This document shows positions 1 to 12,060 of a DNA stretch of 64,000 nucleotides, in pieces. Every line of letters starts with the position of its first letter. Position 1 is the first letter of the stretch. The notes beneath the pieces are model-generated. The model worked only from the letters and a program-made list of their open reading frames with translations, made no database searches and was not told the DNA's origin. A program made the translations under genes and the position numbers. Source of the DNA: Halocaridina rubra (lineage: Eukaryota; Arthropoda; Malacostraca; Decapoda; Atyidae); contig JAXCGZ010003847.1 in NCBI GenBank assembly GCA_037179515.1, forward strand, positions 101,576 to 165,575. The letters are read 5' to 3'.

Positions 1-758
1 TTCCCTCGAATATTTGCCTAGTTGGTATATGTTTACAATACCCTCAGGACCACAAATTACTCCAAGCTTTCTTATCAGGTTTACAACCCTAGCTTTATAT
101 TCTTCAAGTCTCCCCTGCCATGTTGGCTACTGGGATTCGCTTATGCCTGAGATTACCACTTTCTTCTCTTTATCAAGTGCCTGTTTAATCAGTGAATTTG
201 CCCTTTCCATCACAACGTCTTTCATTTTGTCGATTACTGTCTCTTTATAGTCCACTGTTTGTATGTTTTCCAGTGCCACCACCTTTACAGCCTCTTTTAC
301 TGCCACATTCCCCTTTAGTGCATCAGTAAAGGAAGTTTTCATGGCATCATGTACCATATTCAGCTCCTGGAACTCTTTTCTAAACTGTTCAATGTTTTCC
401 TTAATATGGACATTCCAAGCTGCAATTTCGTCTCTCTCAAAAGAGAGCAGTGAACTAACATCTAATTCATTTAGGTTGTCATTCAGCTGTTTGTTTTTAT
501 CTGCTTGTTTAGAAATTCTGGTTTCTATTTCACTCTTTTCCCCTTCCAGCTTCTTTATTCATTTGTCTAGTTCCTTTCTCTCCTGCAGTTGTGCTTTATT
601 TGCTTCTTCCAAAAATCTTATTTCCTCTCTGAGTGTTTCATTCTTTTTCATTTCTCTATCCATATTCCGAATTTTATCGTCAAGGCCTCTAACTCCTTAA
701 TAGCTACCCCTCTTCCCGACCCATGGGTGGGAGAGATTTGGGACAGAGATGGCCTCAT
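1..758 (-). pseudogene. CR1-1 ORF1 remnant (coiled-coil / RNA-binding protein)
   Basis: The start codon is at 758-756 and the frame begins MRPSLSQ. The N-terminal half is Lys/Glu-rich coiled coil, followed by the conserved region around ALKGNVAVKEAVKVVALEN. Two stops break it. One is a TGA near 556-560, where other copies read Arg in the coiled coil. The other is a TAG at 127-129, where the intact copy at 59387-60466 reads Glu in ISESQEP. Both stops recur at the same sites in CR1-2 and CR1-3, so the damage predates the local duplication. ORF1 proteins of this type are thought to bind element RNA and form oligomers. Confidence 0.8.
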
Positions 759-1662
759 TTTTATGTTTTCCCTCTCACAGAATATAGAAAGAAGAAGAGA
801 AAGTGAAAAAAGAGAGAAAAACTTTTATTTAAGCTTCACACAGAATTTTTATATCTTTATATAAGTGCTATTTAGTGACTCAATTTATCTCTTTTCTGGT
901 AACACACACCTTAACTTAAAAATCTGACTATGATATTTTGAGGATAAAAAGAAAAAGAAAAAATGCAGCAAAAACAAAAGTCAACTTGAAGAAAAATTCG
1001 AATTTGTGTCTGAGGAGACATCCACCTGTTTCTGCTGCTTCACTGATAAACTCACTTGCTAACCAAGATATGTTATCACAGAATCAGACTTTACATTTAA
1101 CTCAATATATATACAAAATTAAAAAAAAATAGTAAAAGAGAAAGCTAAAAGAAAAGAAAAAAATTGAGGGAAATAAGACAGCTGTGCTATTTGGCAACTT
1201 AACTCAGTACTGTTGACAGGTGTATTTTTGGTATTTATTTAATTATTCAATTAAAATATTTCGTGTATCAATCTAACTATGAAATTAATATAAATGGGAA
1301 GGATACTGATTTTAACAATATGTGGAACCACAGGATCAGGTAAACGGCTTAAGAGCTCTCCCCAATTTACACAAAAAATTAGATAATGTGATGTGATGGC
1401 TTCACCTCTGGCAACTCTTCTAAATTTCCTTCAAGGCAGAACAGGACACCTTCTTCTGTTTCCCCTCACGAAAATGTTCTCAATTTTTTCCTTTAATATT
1501 TTGGCCAATCTCGTCATACAACAAGCATAAGTTTTTTACTCACAATACTCTGCAGGATTTCTTATTTAGGGAAATTATGTATAACTTTTGCACTAAAGTC
1601 TTAATCACTCAAAAACACAAGGAAAAGTTTAAGAGATTCTGAATATAAGTGTACTATTTCCG
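1..1662 (-). mobile_element. CR1-1: 5' part of CR1-like LINE (ORF1 remnant + 5'UTR)
   Basis: This is the 5' end of a minus-strand CR1-like LINE whose ORF2 lies left of the window. It holds the ORF1 N-terminal two thirds (1-758) and about 900 bp of 5' untranslated leader (759-1662). It closely matches 5185-6867 and 10394-12060, with which it forms a 5.2-kb tandem repeat. It runs directly into the 3' tail of CR1-2 near 1662 through a short GTGTGTGT stretch. No gene other than the ORF1 remnant is seen in the leader. Confidence 0.85.
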
Positions 1663-1749
1663 CGCTGTGTGTGTATTTCCCTAATTGTGTTTACGGGAAA
1701 GAGCCCAAAGATCGTCTCTTCCCGTCTCCTCGTCGGTTCCATTTTATAC

Positions 1750-4700
1750 TTAGTGATACTTACCATACCTGTACTTAAAACTATGGACTGAGATATCATC
1801 AACTACCTCCTCGCTTAGCGAATTACAATTATCAACTACTCTTACACTGAAAAAGTATTTCCTTACATCCTGCAAAGAACTTTTCTTACGAAGCTTCGAA
1901 CTATGACCTCTAGTTCTAGAGCCAGCTATATCGAAATATCGATCCCTATCCACTCTATCATAACCATGAAGGAATTTAAAGACTGTCACCATATCCCCCC
2001 TCAATCTTTTAGCTTCGAGTGATGGTAAGTCTAATTCCCTCAGCCTCTCATCATAACTGAGATTGCGTATTTCTGGCACCAGTTTCGTGGCATGTCTTTG
2101 AACTTTTTCAAGCTTGCCTATGTGCTTTTTCAAGTGTGGATTCCAAAAGGGGGCTGCATATTCGAGTTTTGGCCTCACATAGGTTACATAAATATTTCTG
2201 AACATTTCCTTGTCCATGTGCCTGAAGGCTACCCTTAAATTTGATAAGAATGCATATGCTGCCCTTACTATGCCATTTAAATGTATTTCTAAGAGACAAA
2301 TCTGACAGTATGTTTACTCCTAGATCTCTCTCATTTTCTGTTTCTTGAAGTTGTACTCCAGCCACCAAGTAGTCAAGCTTGGGCCTTCTTGCACTTGTAC
2401 CCATTCTCATTACCTTATATTTTGAAGTATTGAATTTCATTAGCCACTTTTCTGACCACTCATGCAGATTATTTAGATCCCCCTGAAGTTTTCTACCATT
2501 GTTCTCGTTTTTTACTTTCTTCACAATCTTTGCATCATCTGCAAACATATTCATGAATAAATTTACAGAGTCTGGTAGGTCATTTACATATACAAGGAAC
2601 AAATGTGCCCTTATTCTGAACCCTGTGGAACTCCACTACTAACTCTTCTCCATTCAGACACTGGGTGTCTTACTCTAACCCTCTGTTCCCTTCCTTCTAA
2701 GTAAGTTTTTATCCATTCCAAGACATTTACACCTGTTCTAGCCATTGTTTGCAGCTTCCTAATAAGTCTCCCATGTGGAACAGTGTCAAACGCTTTCTGG
2801 AAGTCGAGGAATATGCAATCTGCCCAGCCCTCTCTTTCCTGTAAGATTTGGCTTACCTCATCATAAAATTCTAATAAGTTTGTTACTGTTGATCTACCTT
2901 CTCTGAAGCCATGTTGCCTCACTGACAAAAAGTTGAAGGATTCCAAGTGAAGAGAGATATGTTTCCTTAGTAGTTTCTCCATAACTGGGTGTCTTACTCT
3001 AACCCTCTGTTCCCTTCCTTCTAAGTAAGTTTTTATCCATTCCAAGACATTTACACCTGTTCTAGCCATTGTTTGCAGCTTCCTAATAAGTCTCCCATGT
3101 GGAACAGTGTCAAACGCTTTCTGGAAGTCGAGGAATATGCAATCTGCTCAGCCCTCTCTTTCCTGTAAGATTCGGCTTACCTCATCATAAAATTCTAATA
3201 AGTTTGTTACTGTTGATCTACCTTCTCTGAAGCCATGTTGCCTCACTGACAAAAAGTTGAAGGATTCCAAGTGAAGAGAGATATGTTTCCTTAGTAGTTT
3301 CTCCATAACTTTGCAAACTATGCTGGTCAAGGAAACTGGTCAACAGTTCAGAGTTGTATCCCTCCTTCCCTTTTTGAAGATAGGTATCACATTTGCTTGT
3401 TTCCAGCATCTTGGAATCTCCCCCGACTCCAGTGACTCCTTAAATATGATACTTAGTGCCACTGATATTGTGTTTGCGCATTTTTTAAGCACATGAGGGG
3501 ATATGTCATCAGGACCTGTAGCTTTATGAACATCTAAATCCATCAGCGCTTTGCGTACCTCTGTGGCTGTAAGGTTGATGTTCTCTAATACCGGCCCTTG
3601 AGCTTCTATCACTGCAATCTGAGGGGGTGGGGTATTTTCTACTGTAAATACTGACTGAAACTCCTTGTTCAATTCTTTGCAGATCTCTTCATCCGTCTCA
3701 GTGATGCTTCCATCCGCTCTCTTTAGCCTTAAAACCTGTTCTTTTACCTTCAGTTTTCCTCTGATAAAGTTGTGGAAAAGCTTGGGATTTTCTTTAGCCT
3801 TCCTGGTGATGTCCCTCTCATAATCTCTCTCTGTCTCTCTCCTTTTACTTAGGTAGTCATTTCTTGCTCTTTTGTAGGTTTGCCAGGCATTTATGTTTTT
3901 TCTCCTCCTATACCTTTTCCAGCATTTGTCTCTCCACTCCTTAGCTCTTTTACACCCGTTATCGAACCATTTCTCTCTGGCATGAATTACACCTACTTTG
4001 GTGACAGGTATGCAGCAATCTACTATCTTCCCATATTTCTCACAAAAGATGTCATACATTTCTTGTACAGATTTGTTGTAAAATAAGGTTCTCCAGTCAA
4101 TAACTGCAAAAAGCTCATTCATTTTGATGTAATCTCCTTTCGGATAGTTCCTCCTCATGTCCTCAGTGCCTCTACTCTCAGGCAGAATATCTTCAATGAT
4201 ATACTCCATCAACAACACACAGTGATCACTCTTTCCAATTGGTGGTTCATACTCAATTATTTCAATATCCAACGCATTATATGTGAATACTAGATCAAGT
4301 AGTGATGGCTCATCCCCACCCCTGGCCCTCGTTGGTTCCATTACATATTGGTGTAGGAAATTCCCTTGTATGCAATCTAGGAATATTGCCCTGAATGAGG
4401 CCTCACCACTGTGTGGGTCAAGATTTATCCAATCTATCTCTTTATGATTAAAATCTCCCATAATCAAAATCCTACATTTTCTCTCCCGTGCCATAGTAAC
4501 AACTGAGTTTATGACTTCAATAGTACCTATATGACTTTCCTCATAAACTTCTAGCCTATTCTGGTTCCTTGGTGGGTTATATACAACAGTTATTATAATG
4601 CTCTCTGACCCAGTATTTATGCGAGCAACAAGAAATTCCTTGAACTCACTTTCTATAGCCAAGTTTATTTCTTCAACTTGAATCCTTTCACTTATAAGCA

Positions 4701-5007
4701 GTGCTATCCCTCCACCAGTCCTCTCAGATCTTTCGACCCTTAATATTCTGAAGCCCTTAGGAAAATCTGTGACACTGTTTATGTCCTCACTCAACTTAGT
4801 CTCTGTAATTGCTACTATATCTGCCTTACTGTTGTGAATCCTATCTTTTAATTCTACTGCCTTACCAGCTAATCCATCAGCATTTGTGTATAACAATCTT
4901 AATAAGGCCCCATCCCCTGATCTTCTGTCATTATCTTCTTTATCTCCCCTTTGTCTGGAGGAACTCTGAAATGAAAATTTTCTTCTCTTCTTTATTTCTT
5001 TCCTCAT
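1750..5007 (-). pseudogene. CR1-2 ORF2: endonuclease-reverse transcriptase, broken
   Basis: The ATG at 5007-5005 opens a 555-codon frame to 3340 with an APE-type endonuclease (LLYTNADGLAGK, ITETKLSED, GDFNHKEIDW, GKSDHC), a linker, and the RT fingers (ATGPDDISPHVLKKC, IPIFKKGRRDT). It is stopped by TGA at 3340-3342, where others read NYRPVSL. A second TGA at 3148-3150 replaces Trp in REGWADC. The RT palm contains a 324-bp in-frame tandem duplication. Frameshifts follow near 2605 (after GVPQGS) and near 2290. The catalytic box FADDAKI is still readable in 2108-2602, and the CR1-type C-terminus in 1750-2217. The protein would nick target DNA and prime cDNA synthesis from the element's 3' end. 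Confidence 0.88.
2662..3309 (-). repeat. 324-bp in-frame tandem duplication inside the CR1-2 RT domain
   Basis: Two copies, 2662-2985 and 2986-3309, are offset by exactly 324 bp (108 codons). The block covers the RT stretch from MEKLLRKHISLHLES through motif A (FLDFQKAFDTVPHG) to EGREQRVRVRHPV, so motif A occurs twice. The same duplication is in CR1-3 (about 7870-8517) and in no other copy here. Confidence 0.9.
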
Positions 5008-5955
5008 TTAACCTTCTTGCCTCTTCCAACAAGTTTTTGATCTTTACCATCTCTTCCTGTGTTCTTTATCGTCTAGTGAACACTTCTTCGAATTCTTCTA
5101 GGTCTTTTAGACTTTTTTTCCCAACAATATTTCCCTACATGTTTCTCCTCTCTCAAAGGTTACTTTTGTTGGTTTCTGCTTTCATTCCCTTGAATATTTG
5201 CCTAGTTGGTATATGTTTACAATACCCTCAGGACCACAAATTACTCCAAGCTTTCTTATCAGGTTTACAACCCTAGCTTTATATTCTTCAAGTCTCCCCT
5301 GCCATGTTGGCTACTGGGATTCGCTTATGCCTGAGATTACCACTTTCTTCTCTTTATCAAGTGCCTGTTTAATCAGTGAATTTGCCCTTTCCATCACAAC
5401 GTCTTTCATTTTGTCGATTACTGTCTCTTTATAGTCAACTGTTTGTATGTTTTCCAGTGCCACCACCTTTACAGCCTCTTTTACTGCCACATTCCCCTTT
5501 AGTGCATCAGTAAAGGAAATTTTCATGGCATCATGTACCATATTCAGCTCCTGGAACTCTTTTCTAAACTGTTCAATGTTTTCCTTAATATGGACATTCC
5601 AAGCTGCAATTTCGTCTCTCTCAAAAGAGAGCAGTGAACTAACATCTAATTCATTTAGGTTGTCATTCAACTGTTTGTTTTTATCTGCTTGTTTAGAAAT
5701 TCTGGTTTCTAAATCTCTCTTTTCCCCTTCCAGCTTCTTTATTCATTTGTCTAGTTCCTTTCTCTCCTGCAGTTGTGCTTTATTTGCTTCTTCCAAAAAT
5801 CTTATTTCCTCTCTGAGTGTTTCATTCTTTTTCATTTCTCTATCCATATTCCGAATTTTATTGTCAAGGCTTATAACCACTGCCTCTAAATCCTTGATAG
5901 CTACCCCTCTTCCCGACCCATGGGTGGGAGAGGCTTGGGACAGAGATGGCCTCAT
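4940..5955 (-). pseudogene. CR1-2 ORF1, broken
   Basis: It starts at 5955 (MRPSLSQASPTHGS) and has the same domain order as the intact copy at 59387-60466: coiled coil, then an RRM-like C-terminal half. It carries the stops shared with CR1-1 and CR1-3: TGA at 5743-5745 in the coiled coil and TAG at 5311-5313 in the ISESQ stretch. Its 3' end has a four-A run (plus-strand 4974-4981) where other copies have five. This ends ORF1 at 4940 and opens an upstream ATG for ORF2 at 5007, so the two reading frames overlap by about 68 bp. Confidence 0.8.
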
Positions 5956-6954
5956 TTTTATGTTTTCCCTCTCACAGAATATAGAAAGAAGAAGAGAAAG
6001 AGAAAAAAGAGAGAAAAACTTTTATTTAAGCTTCACACAGAATTTTTATATCTTTATATAGGTGCTATTTAGTGACTCAATTTATCTCTTTTCTGGTAAC
6101 ACACACCTTAACTTAAAAATCTGACTATGATATTTTGAGGATAAAAAGAAAAGGAAAAAATTCAACAAAAACAAAAGTCAACTTGAAGAAAAATTCGAAT
6201 TTGTGTCTGAGGAGACATCCACCTGTTTCTGCTATATATTCTGCTTCACTGATAAACTCACTTGCTAACCAAGATATGTTATCATAGGATCAGACTTTAC
6301 ATTTAACTCAATATATATACAAAATAAAAAAAAATAGTAAAAGAGAAAGCTAAAAGAAAAGAAAAAAATTGAGGAAAATAAGACAGCTGTGCTATTTGGC
6401 AACTTAACTCAGTACTGTTGACAGGTGTATTTTTGGTATTTATTTAATTATTCAATTAAAATATTTCGTGTATCAATCTAACTATAAAATTAATATAAAT
6501 GGGAAGGATACTGATTTTAACAATATATGGAACCACAGGATCAGGTAAACGGCTTAAGAGCTCTCCCCAATTTACACAAAAAATTAGATAATGTGATGTG
6601 ATGGCTTCACCTCTGGCAACTCTTCTAAATTTCCTTCAAGGCAGAACAGGACACCTTCTTCTGTTTCCCCTCACGAAAATGTTCTCAATTTTTTCCTTTA
6701 ATATTTTGGCCAATCTCGTCATACAACAAGCATAAGTTTTTTACTCACAATACTCTGCAGGATTTCTTATTTAGGGAAATTATGTTTAACTTTTGCACTA
6801 AAGTCTTAATCACTCAAAAACACAAGGAAAAGTTTAAGAGATTCTGAATATAAGTGTACTATTTCCGCGCTGTGTGTGTATTTCCCTAATTGTGTTTACG
6901 GGAAAGAGCCCAAAGATCGTCTCTTCCCGTCTCCTCGTCGGTTCCATTTTATAC

Positions 6955-9900
6955 TTAGTGATACTTACCATACCTGTACTTAAAACTATGGACTGAGATA
7001 TCATCAACTACCTCCTCGCTTAGCGAATTACAATTATCAACTACTCTTACACTGAAAAAGTATTTCCTTACATCCTGCAAAGAACTTTTCTTACGAAGCT
7101 TCGAACTATGACCTCTAGTTCTAGAGCCAGCTATATCGAAATATCGATCCCTATCCACTCTATCATAACCATGAAGGAATTTAAAGACTGTCACCATATC
7201 CCCCCTCAATCTTTTAGCTTCGAGTGATGGTAAGTCTAATTCCCTCAGCCTCTCATCATAACTGAGATTGCGTATTTCTGGCACCAGTTTCGTGGCATGT
7301 CTTTGAACTTTTTCAAGCTTGCCTATGTGCTTTTTCAAGTGTGGATTCCAAAAGGGGGCTGCATATTCGAGTTTTGGCCTCACATAGGTTACATAAATAT
7401 TTCTGAACATTTCCTTGTCCATGTGCCTGAAGGCTACCCTTAAATTTGATAAGAATGCATATGCTGCCCTTACTATGCCATTTAAATGTATTTCTAAGAG
7501 ACAAATCTGCCAGTATGTTTACTCCTAGATCTCTCTCATTTTCTGTTTCTTGAAGTTGTACTCCAGCCACCAAGTAGTCAAGCTTGGGCCTTCTTGCACT
7601 TGTACCCATTCTCATTACCTTACATTTTGAAGTATTGAATTTCATTAGCCACTTTTCTGACCACTCATGCAGATTATTTAGATCCCCCTGAAGTTCTCTA
7701 CCATTGTTCTAGTTTTTTACTTTCTTCACAATCTTTGCATCATCTGCAAACATATTCATGAATGAATTTACAGAGTCTGGTAGGTCATTTACATATACAA
7801 GGAACAAATGTGCCCTTAATCTGAACCCTGTGGAACTCCATTACTAACTCTACTCCATTCAGACACTGGGTGTCTTACTCTAACCCTCTGTTCCCTTCCT
7901 TCTAAGTAAGTTTTTATCCATTCCAAGACATTTACACCTGTTCTAGCCATTGTTTGCAGCTTCCTAATAAGTCTCCCATGTGGAACAGTGTCAAACGCTT
8001 TCTGGAAGTCGAGGAATATGCAATCTGCCCAGCCCTCTCTTTCCTGTAAGATTTGGCTTACCTCATCATAAAATTCTAATAAGTTTGTTACTGTTGATCT
8101 ACCTTCTCTGAAGCCATGTTGCCTCACTGACGAAAAGTTGAAGGATTCCAAGTGAAGAGAGATATGTTTCCTTAGTAGTTTCTCCATAACTGGGTTTCTT
8201 ACTCTAACCCTCTGTTCCCTTCTTTCTAAGTAAGTTTTTATCCATTCCAAGACATTTACACCTGTTCTAGCCATTGCTTGCAGCTTCCTAATAAGTCTCC
8301 CATGTGGAACAGTGTCAAACGCTTTCTGGAAGTCGAGGAATATGCAATCTGCTCAGCCCTCTCTTTCCTGTAAGATTCGGCTTACCTCATCATAAAATTC
8401 TAATAAGTTTGTTACTGTTGATCTACCTTCTCTGAAGCCATGTTGCCTCACTGACAAAAAGTTGAAGGATTCCAAGTGAAGAGAGATATGTTTCCTTAGT
8501 AGTTTCTCCATAACTTTGCAAACTATGCTGGTCAAGGAAACTGGTCTATAGTTCAGAGCCGTATCCCTCCTTCCCTTTTTGAAGATAGGTATCACATTTG
8601 CTTGTTTCCAGCATCTTGGAATCTCCCCTGACTCCAGTGACTTTTTAAATATGATACTTAGTGCCACTGATATTGACTTTGCGCATTTTTTAAGTACATG
8701 AGGGGATATGTCATCAGGACCTGTAGCTTTATGAACATCTAAATCCATCAGCGCTTTGCATACCTCTGTGGCTGTAAGGTTGATGTTCACTAATATCGGC
8801 CCTTGAGCTTCTATGTCTGCAATCTGAGGGGGTGGGGAATTTTCCACTGTAAATACTGACTGAAACTCTTTGTTCAGTTCTTTGCAGATCTCTTCATCTG
8901 TCTCAGTGATGCTTCCATCCGCTCTCTTTAGCCTTAAAACCTGTTCTTTTACCTTCAGTTTTCCTCTGATAAAGCTGTGGAAAAGCTTGGGATTTTCTTT
9001 AGCCTTCCTGGTGATGTCCCTCTCATAGTCTCTCTCTGTCTCTCTCCTTTTACTTAGGTAGTCATTTCTTGCTCTTTTGTAGGTTTGCCAGGTATTTATG
9101 TTTTTTTCTCCTCCTATACCTTTTCCAGCATTTGTCTCTCCACTCCTTAGCTCTTTTACACTCATTATCGAACCATTTCTCTCTGGCATGAATTACACCT
9201 ACTTTGGTGACAGGTATGCAGCAATCTACTATCTTCCCATATTTCTCACAAAAGATGTCATACATTTCTTGTACAGATTTGTTGTAAAATAAGGTTCTCC
9301 AGTCAATAACTGCAAAAAGCTCATTCATTTTGATGTAATCTCCTTTTGGATAGTTCCTCCTCATGTCCTCAGTGCCTCTACTCTCAGGCAGAATATCTTC
9401 AATGATATACTCCATCAACAACACACAGTGATCACTCTTTCCAATTGGTGGTTCATACTCAATTTTTTCAATATCCAACGCATTATATGTGAATACTAGA
9501 TCAAGTAGTGATGGCTCATCCCCACCCCTGGCCCTCGTTGGTTCCATTACATATTGGTGTAGGAAATTCCCTTGTATGCAATCTAGGAATATTGCCCCGA
9601 ATGAGTCCTCACCACTGTGTGGGTCAAGATTTATCCAATCTATCTCTTTATGATTAAAATCTCCCATAATCAAAATCCTACATTTTCTCTCCCGTGCCAT
9701 AGTAACAACTGAGTTTATGACTTCAATAGTACCTATATGACTTTCCTCATAAACTTCTAGCCTATTCTGGTTCCTTGGTAGGTTGTATACAACAGTTATT
9801 AATAATGCTCTCTGACCCAGTATTTATGCGAGCAACAAGAAATTCCTTGAACTCACTTTCTATAGCCAAGTTTATTTCTTCAACTTGAATCCTTTCACTT

Positions 9901-10214
9901 ATAAGCAGTGCTATCCCTCCACCAGTCCTCTCAGATCTTTCGACCCTTAATATTCTGAAGCCCTTAGGAAAATCTGTGACACTGTTTATGTCCTCACTCA
10001 ACTTAGTCTCTGTAATTGCTACTATATCTGCCTTACTGTTGTGAATCCTATCTTTTAATTCTACTGCCTTACCAGCTAATCCATCAGCATTTGTGTATAA
10101 CAATCTTAATAAGGCCCCATTCCCTGATCTTCTGTCATTATCTTCTTTATCTCCCCTTTGTCTGGAGGAACTCTGAAATGAAAATTTTCTTCTCTTCTTT
10201 GTTTCTTTCCTCAT
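6955..10214 (-). pseudogene. CR1-3 ORF2: endonuclease-reverse transcriptase, broken
   Basis: It starts with ATG at 10214. The endonuclease is read in 9762-10214 and 9062-9700, separated by a frameshift near 9765. The RT continues in 8353-9189 after another shift near 9110, where a T run reads one base longer than in the sister copies. The Trp-to-stop change seen in CR1-2 is present at 8353. The duplicated RT block follows (7816-8274), then the thumb (7313-7645) and the CR1-type C-terminus (6955-7422). All key motifs are visible but no functional protein could be made from this copy. Confidence 0.85.
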
Positions 10215-11164
10215 TTAACCTTCTTGCCTCTTCCAACAAGTTTTTGATCTTTACCATCTCTTCCTGTGTTCTTTATCGTCTAGTGAACACTTCTTCAAAT
10301 TCTTCTAGGTCTTTTAGACTTTTTTTTTCTCAACTATATTTCCCTACATGTTTCTCCTCTCTCAAAGGTTACTTTTGTTGGTCTCTGCTTTCATTCCCTC
10401 GAATATTTGCCTAGTTGGTATATGTTTACAATACCCTCAGGACCACAAATTACTCCAAGCTTTCTTATCAGGTTTACAACCCTAGCTTTATGTTCTTCAA
10501 GTCTCCCCTGCCATGTTGGCTACTGGGATTTGCTTATGCCTGAGATTACCACTTTCTTCTCTTTATCAAGTGCCTATTTAATCAGTGACTTTGCCCTTTC
10601 CATCACAACGTCTTTCATTTTGTCGATTACTGTCTCTTTATAGTCAACTGTTTGTATGTTTTCCAGTGCCACCACCTTTACAGCCTCTTTTACTGCCACA
10701 TTCCCCTTTAGTGCATCAGTAAAGGAAGTTTTCATGGCATCATGTACCATATTCAGCTCCTGGAACTCTTTTCTAAACTGCTCAATGTTTTCCTTAATAT
10801 GGACATTCCAAGCTGCAATTTCGTCTCTCTCAAAAGAGAGCAGTGAACTAACATCTAATTCATTTAGGTTGTCATTCAGCTGTTTGTTTTTACCTGCTTG
10901 TTTAGAAATTCTGGTTTCTATATCACTCTTTTCCCCTTCCAGCTTCTTTATTCATTTGTCTAGTTCCTTTCCCTCCTGCAGTTGTGCTTTATTTGCTTCT
11001 TCCAAAAATCTTATTTCCTCTCTGAGTGTTTCATTCTTTTTCAATTCTCTATCCATATTCCGAATTTTATCGTCAAGGCTTATAACCACTGCCTCTAAAT
11101 CCTTGATAGCTACCCCTCTTCCCGACCCATGGGTGGGAGAGGCTTGGGACAGAGATGGCCTCAT
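10147..11164 (-). pseudogene. CR1-3 ORF1, broken
   Basis: It begins MRPSLSQASPTHGS at 11164. The coiled coil is read to 10952, where the shared TGA stop falls. The middle is visible further down with the shared TAG near 10543. The 3' end has the four-A form of the ORF1/ORF2 junction (10181-10188), as in CR1-2. Confidence 0.78.
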
Positions 11165-12060
11165 TTTTATGTTTTCCCTCTCACAGAATATAGAAAGAAG
11201 AAGAGAAAGAGAAAAAAGAGAGAAAAACTTTTTTTTAAGCTTCACACAGAATTTTTATATCTTTATATAAGTGCTATTTAGTGACTCAATTTATCTCTTT
11301 TCTGGTAACAAACAACTTAACTTAAAAATCTGACTATGATATTTTGAGGATAAAAAGAAAAAGAAACAATGCAACAAAAACAAAAGTCAACTTGAAGAAA
11401 AATTCGAATTTGTGTCTGAGGAGACATCCACCTTTTTCTGCTATATATTCTGCTTCACTGATAAACTCACTTGCTAACCAAGATATGTTATCACAGGATC
11501 AGACTTTACATTTAACTCAATATATATACAAAATAAAAAAAAAAATAGTAAAAGAGAAAGCTAAAAGAAAAGAAAAAAAATTGAGGAAAATAAGACAGCT
11601 GTGCTACTTGTTGACTTAACTCAGTACTGATGACAGGTGTATTTTTGGTATTTATTTAATTATTCAATTAATATATTTCGTGTATCAATCTAACTATGAA
11701 ATTAATATAAATGGGAAGGATACTGATTTTAACAATATAACGGCTTAAGAGCTCTCCCCAATTTACACAAAAAATTAGATAATGTGATGTGATGGCTTCA
11801 CCTCTGGCAACTCTTCTAAATTTCCTTCAAGGCAGAACAGGACACCTTCTTCTGTTTCCCCTCACGAAAATGTTCTCAATTTTTTCCTTTAATATTTTGG
11901 CCAGTCTCGTTATACAACAAGCATAAGTTTTTTTACTCACAATACTCTGCAGGATTTCTTATTTAGGGAAATTATGTATAACTTTTGCACTAAAGTCTTA
12001 GTCACTCAAAAACACAAGGAAAAGTTTAAGAGATTCTGAATACTAGTGTACTATTTCCGC

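Larger units (their letters stand above)
1663..6867 (-). mobile_element. CR1-2: full-length CR1-like LINE
   Basis: A complete element on the minus strand: 3' tail and 3' hairpin (1663-1749), ORF2 (1750-5007), ORF1 (4940-5955) and 5'UTR (5956-6867). The C-terminal ORF2 pattern (RTRGHS..LRKK, DVRKYFFSVRVVDN.N.LSEEVV) is the signature seen at the end of CR1 ORF2 proteins. Both ends abut other copies: CR1-1 at 1662 and CR1-3 at about 6867. With CR1-3 it forms two near-identical 5.2-kb tandem units. The 5'UTR (5956-6867) has no ORF of note. Confidence 0.85.
6868..12060 (-). mobile_element. CR1-3: full-length CR1-like LINE, tandem duplicate of CR1-2
   Basis: It has the same structure as CR1-2, shifted by about 5.2 kb: 3' tail near 6868, ORF2 6955-10214, ORF1 10147-11164, 5'UTR 11165-12060. 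It shares the 324-bp RT duplication and the ORF1 stops with CR1-2, so the pair arose by segmental duplication rather than by two insertions. Its 5' end meets the 3' tail of the clearly different CR1-4 at about 12060. The 5'UTR holds no ORF that looks real. Confidence 0.85.

Noticed and set aside
5447..6061. 204-codon plus-strand open frame (also 10656-11270 and 263-700)
   Set aside because: Antisense to the CR1 ORF1 coiled coil; Ser/Phe/Leu-rich composition is the mirror of Lys/Glu-rich codons and has no independent support.
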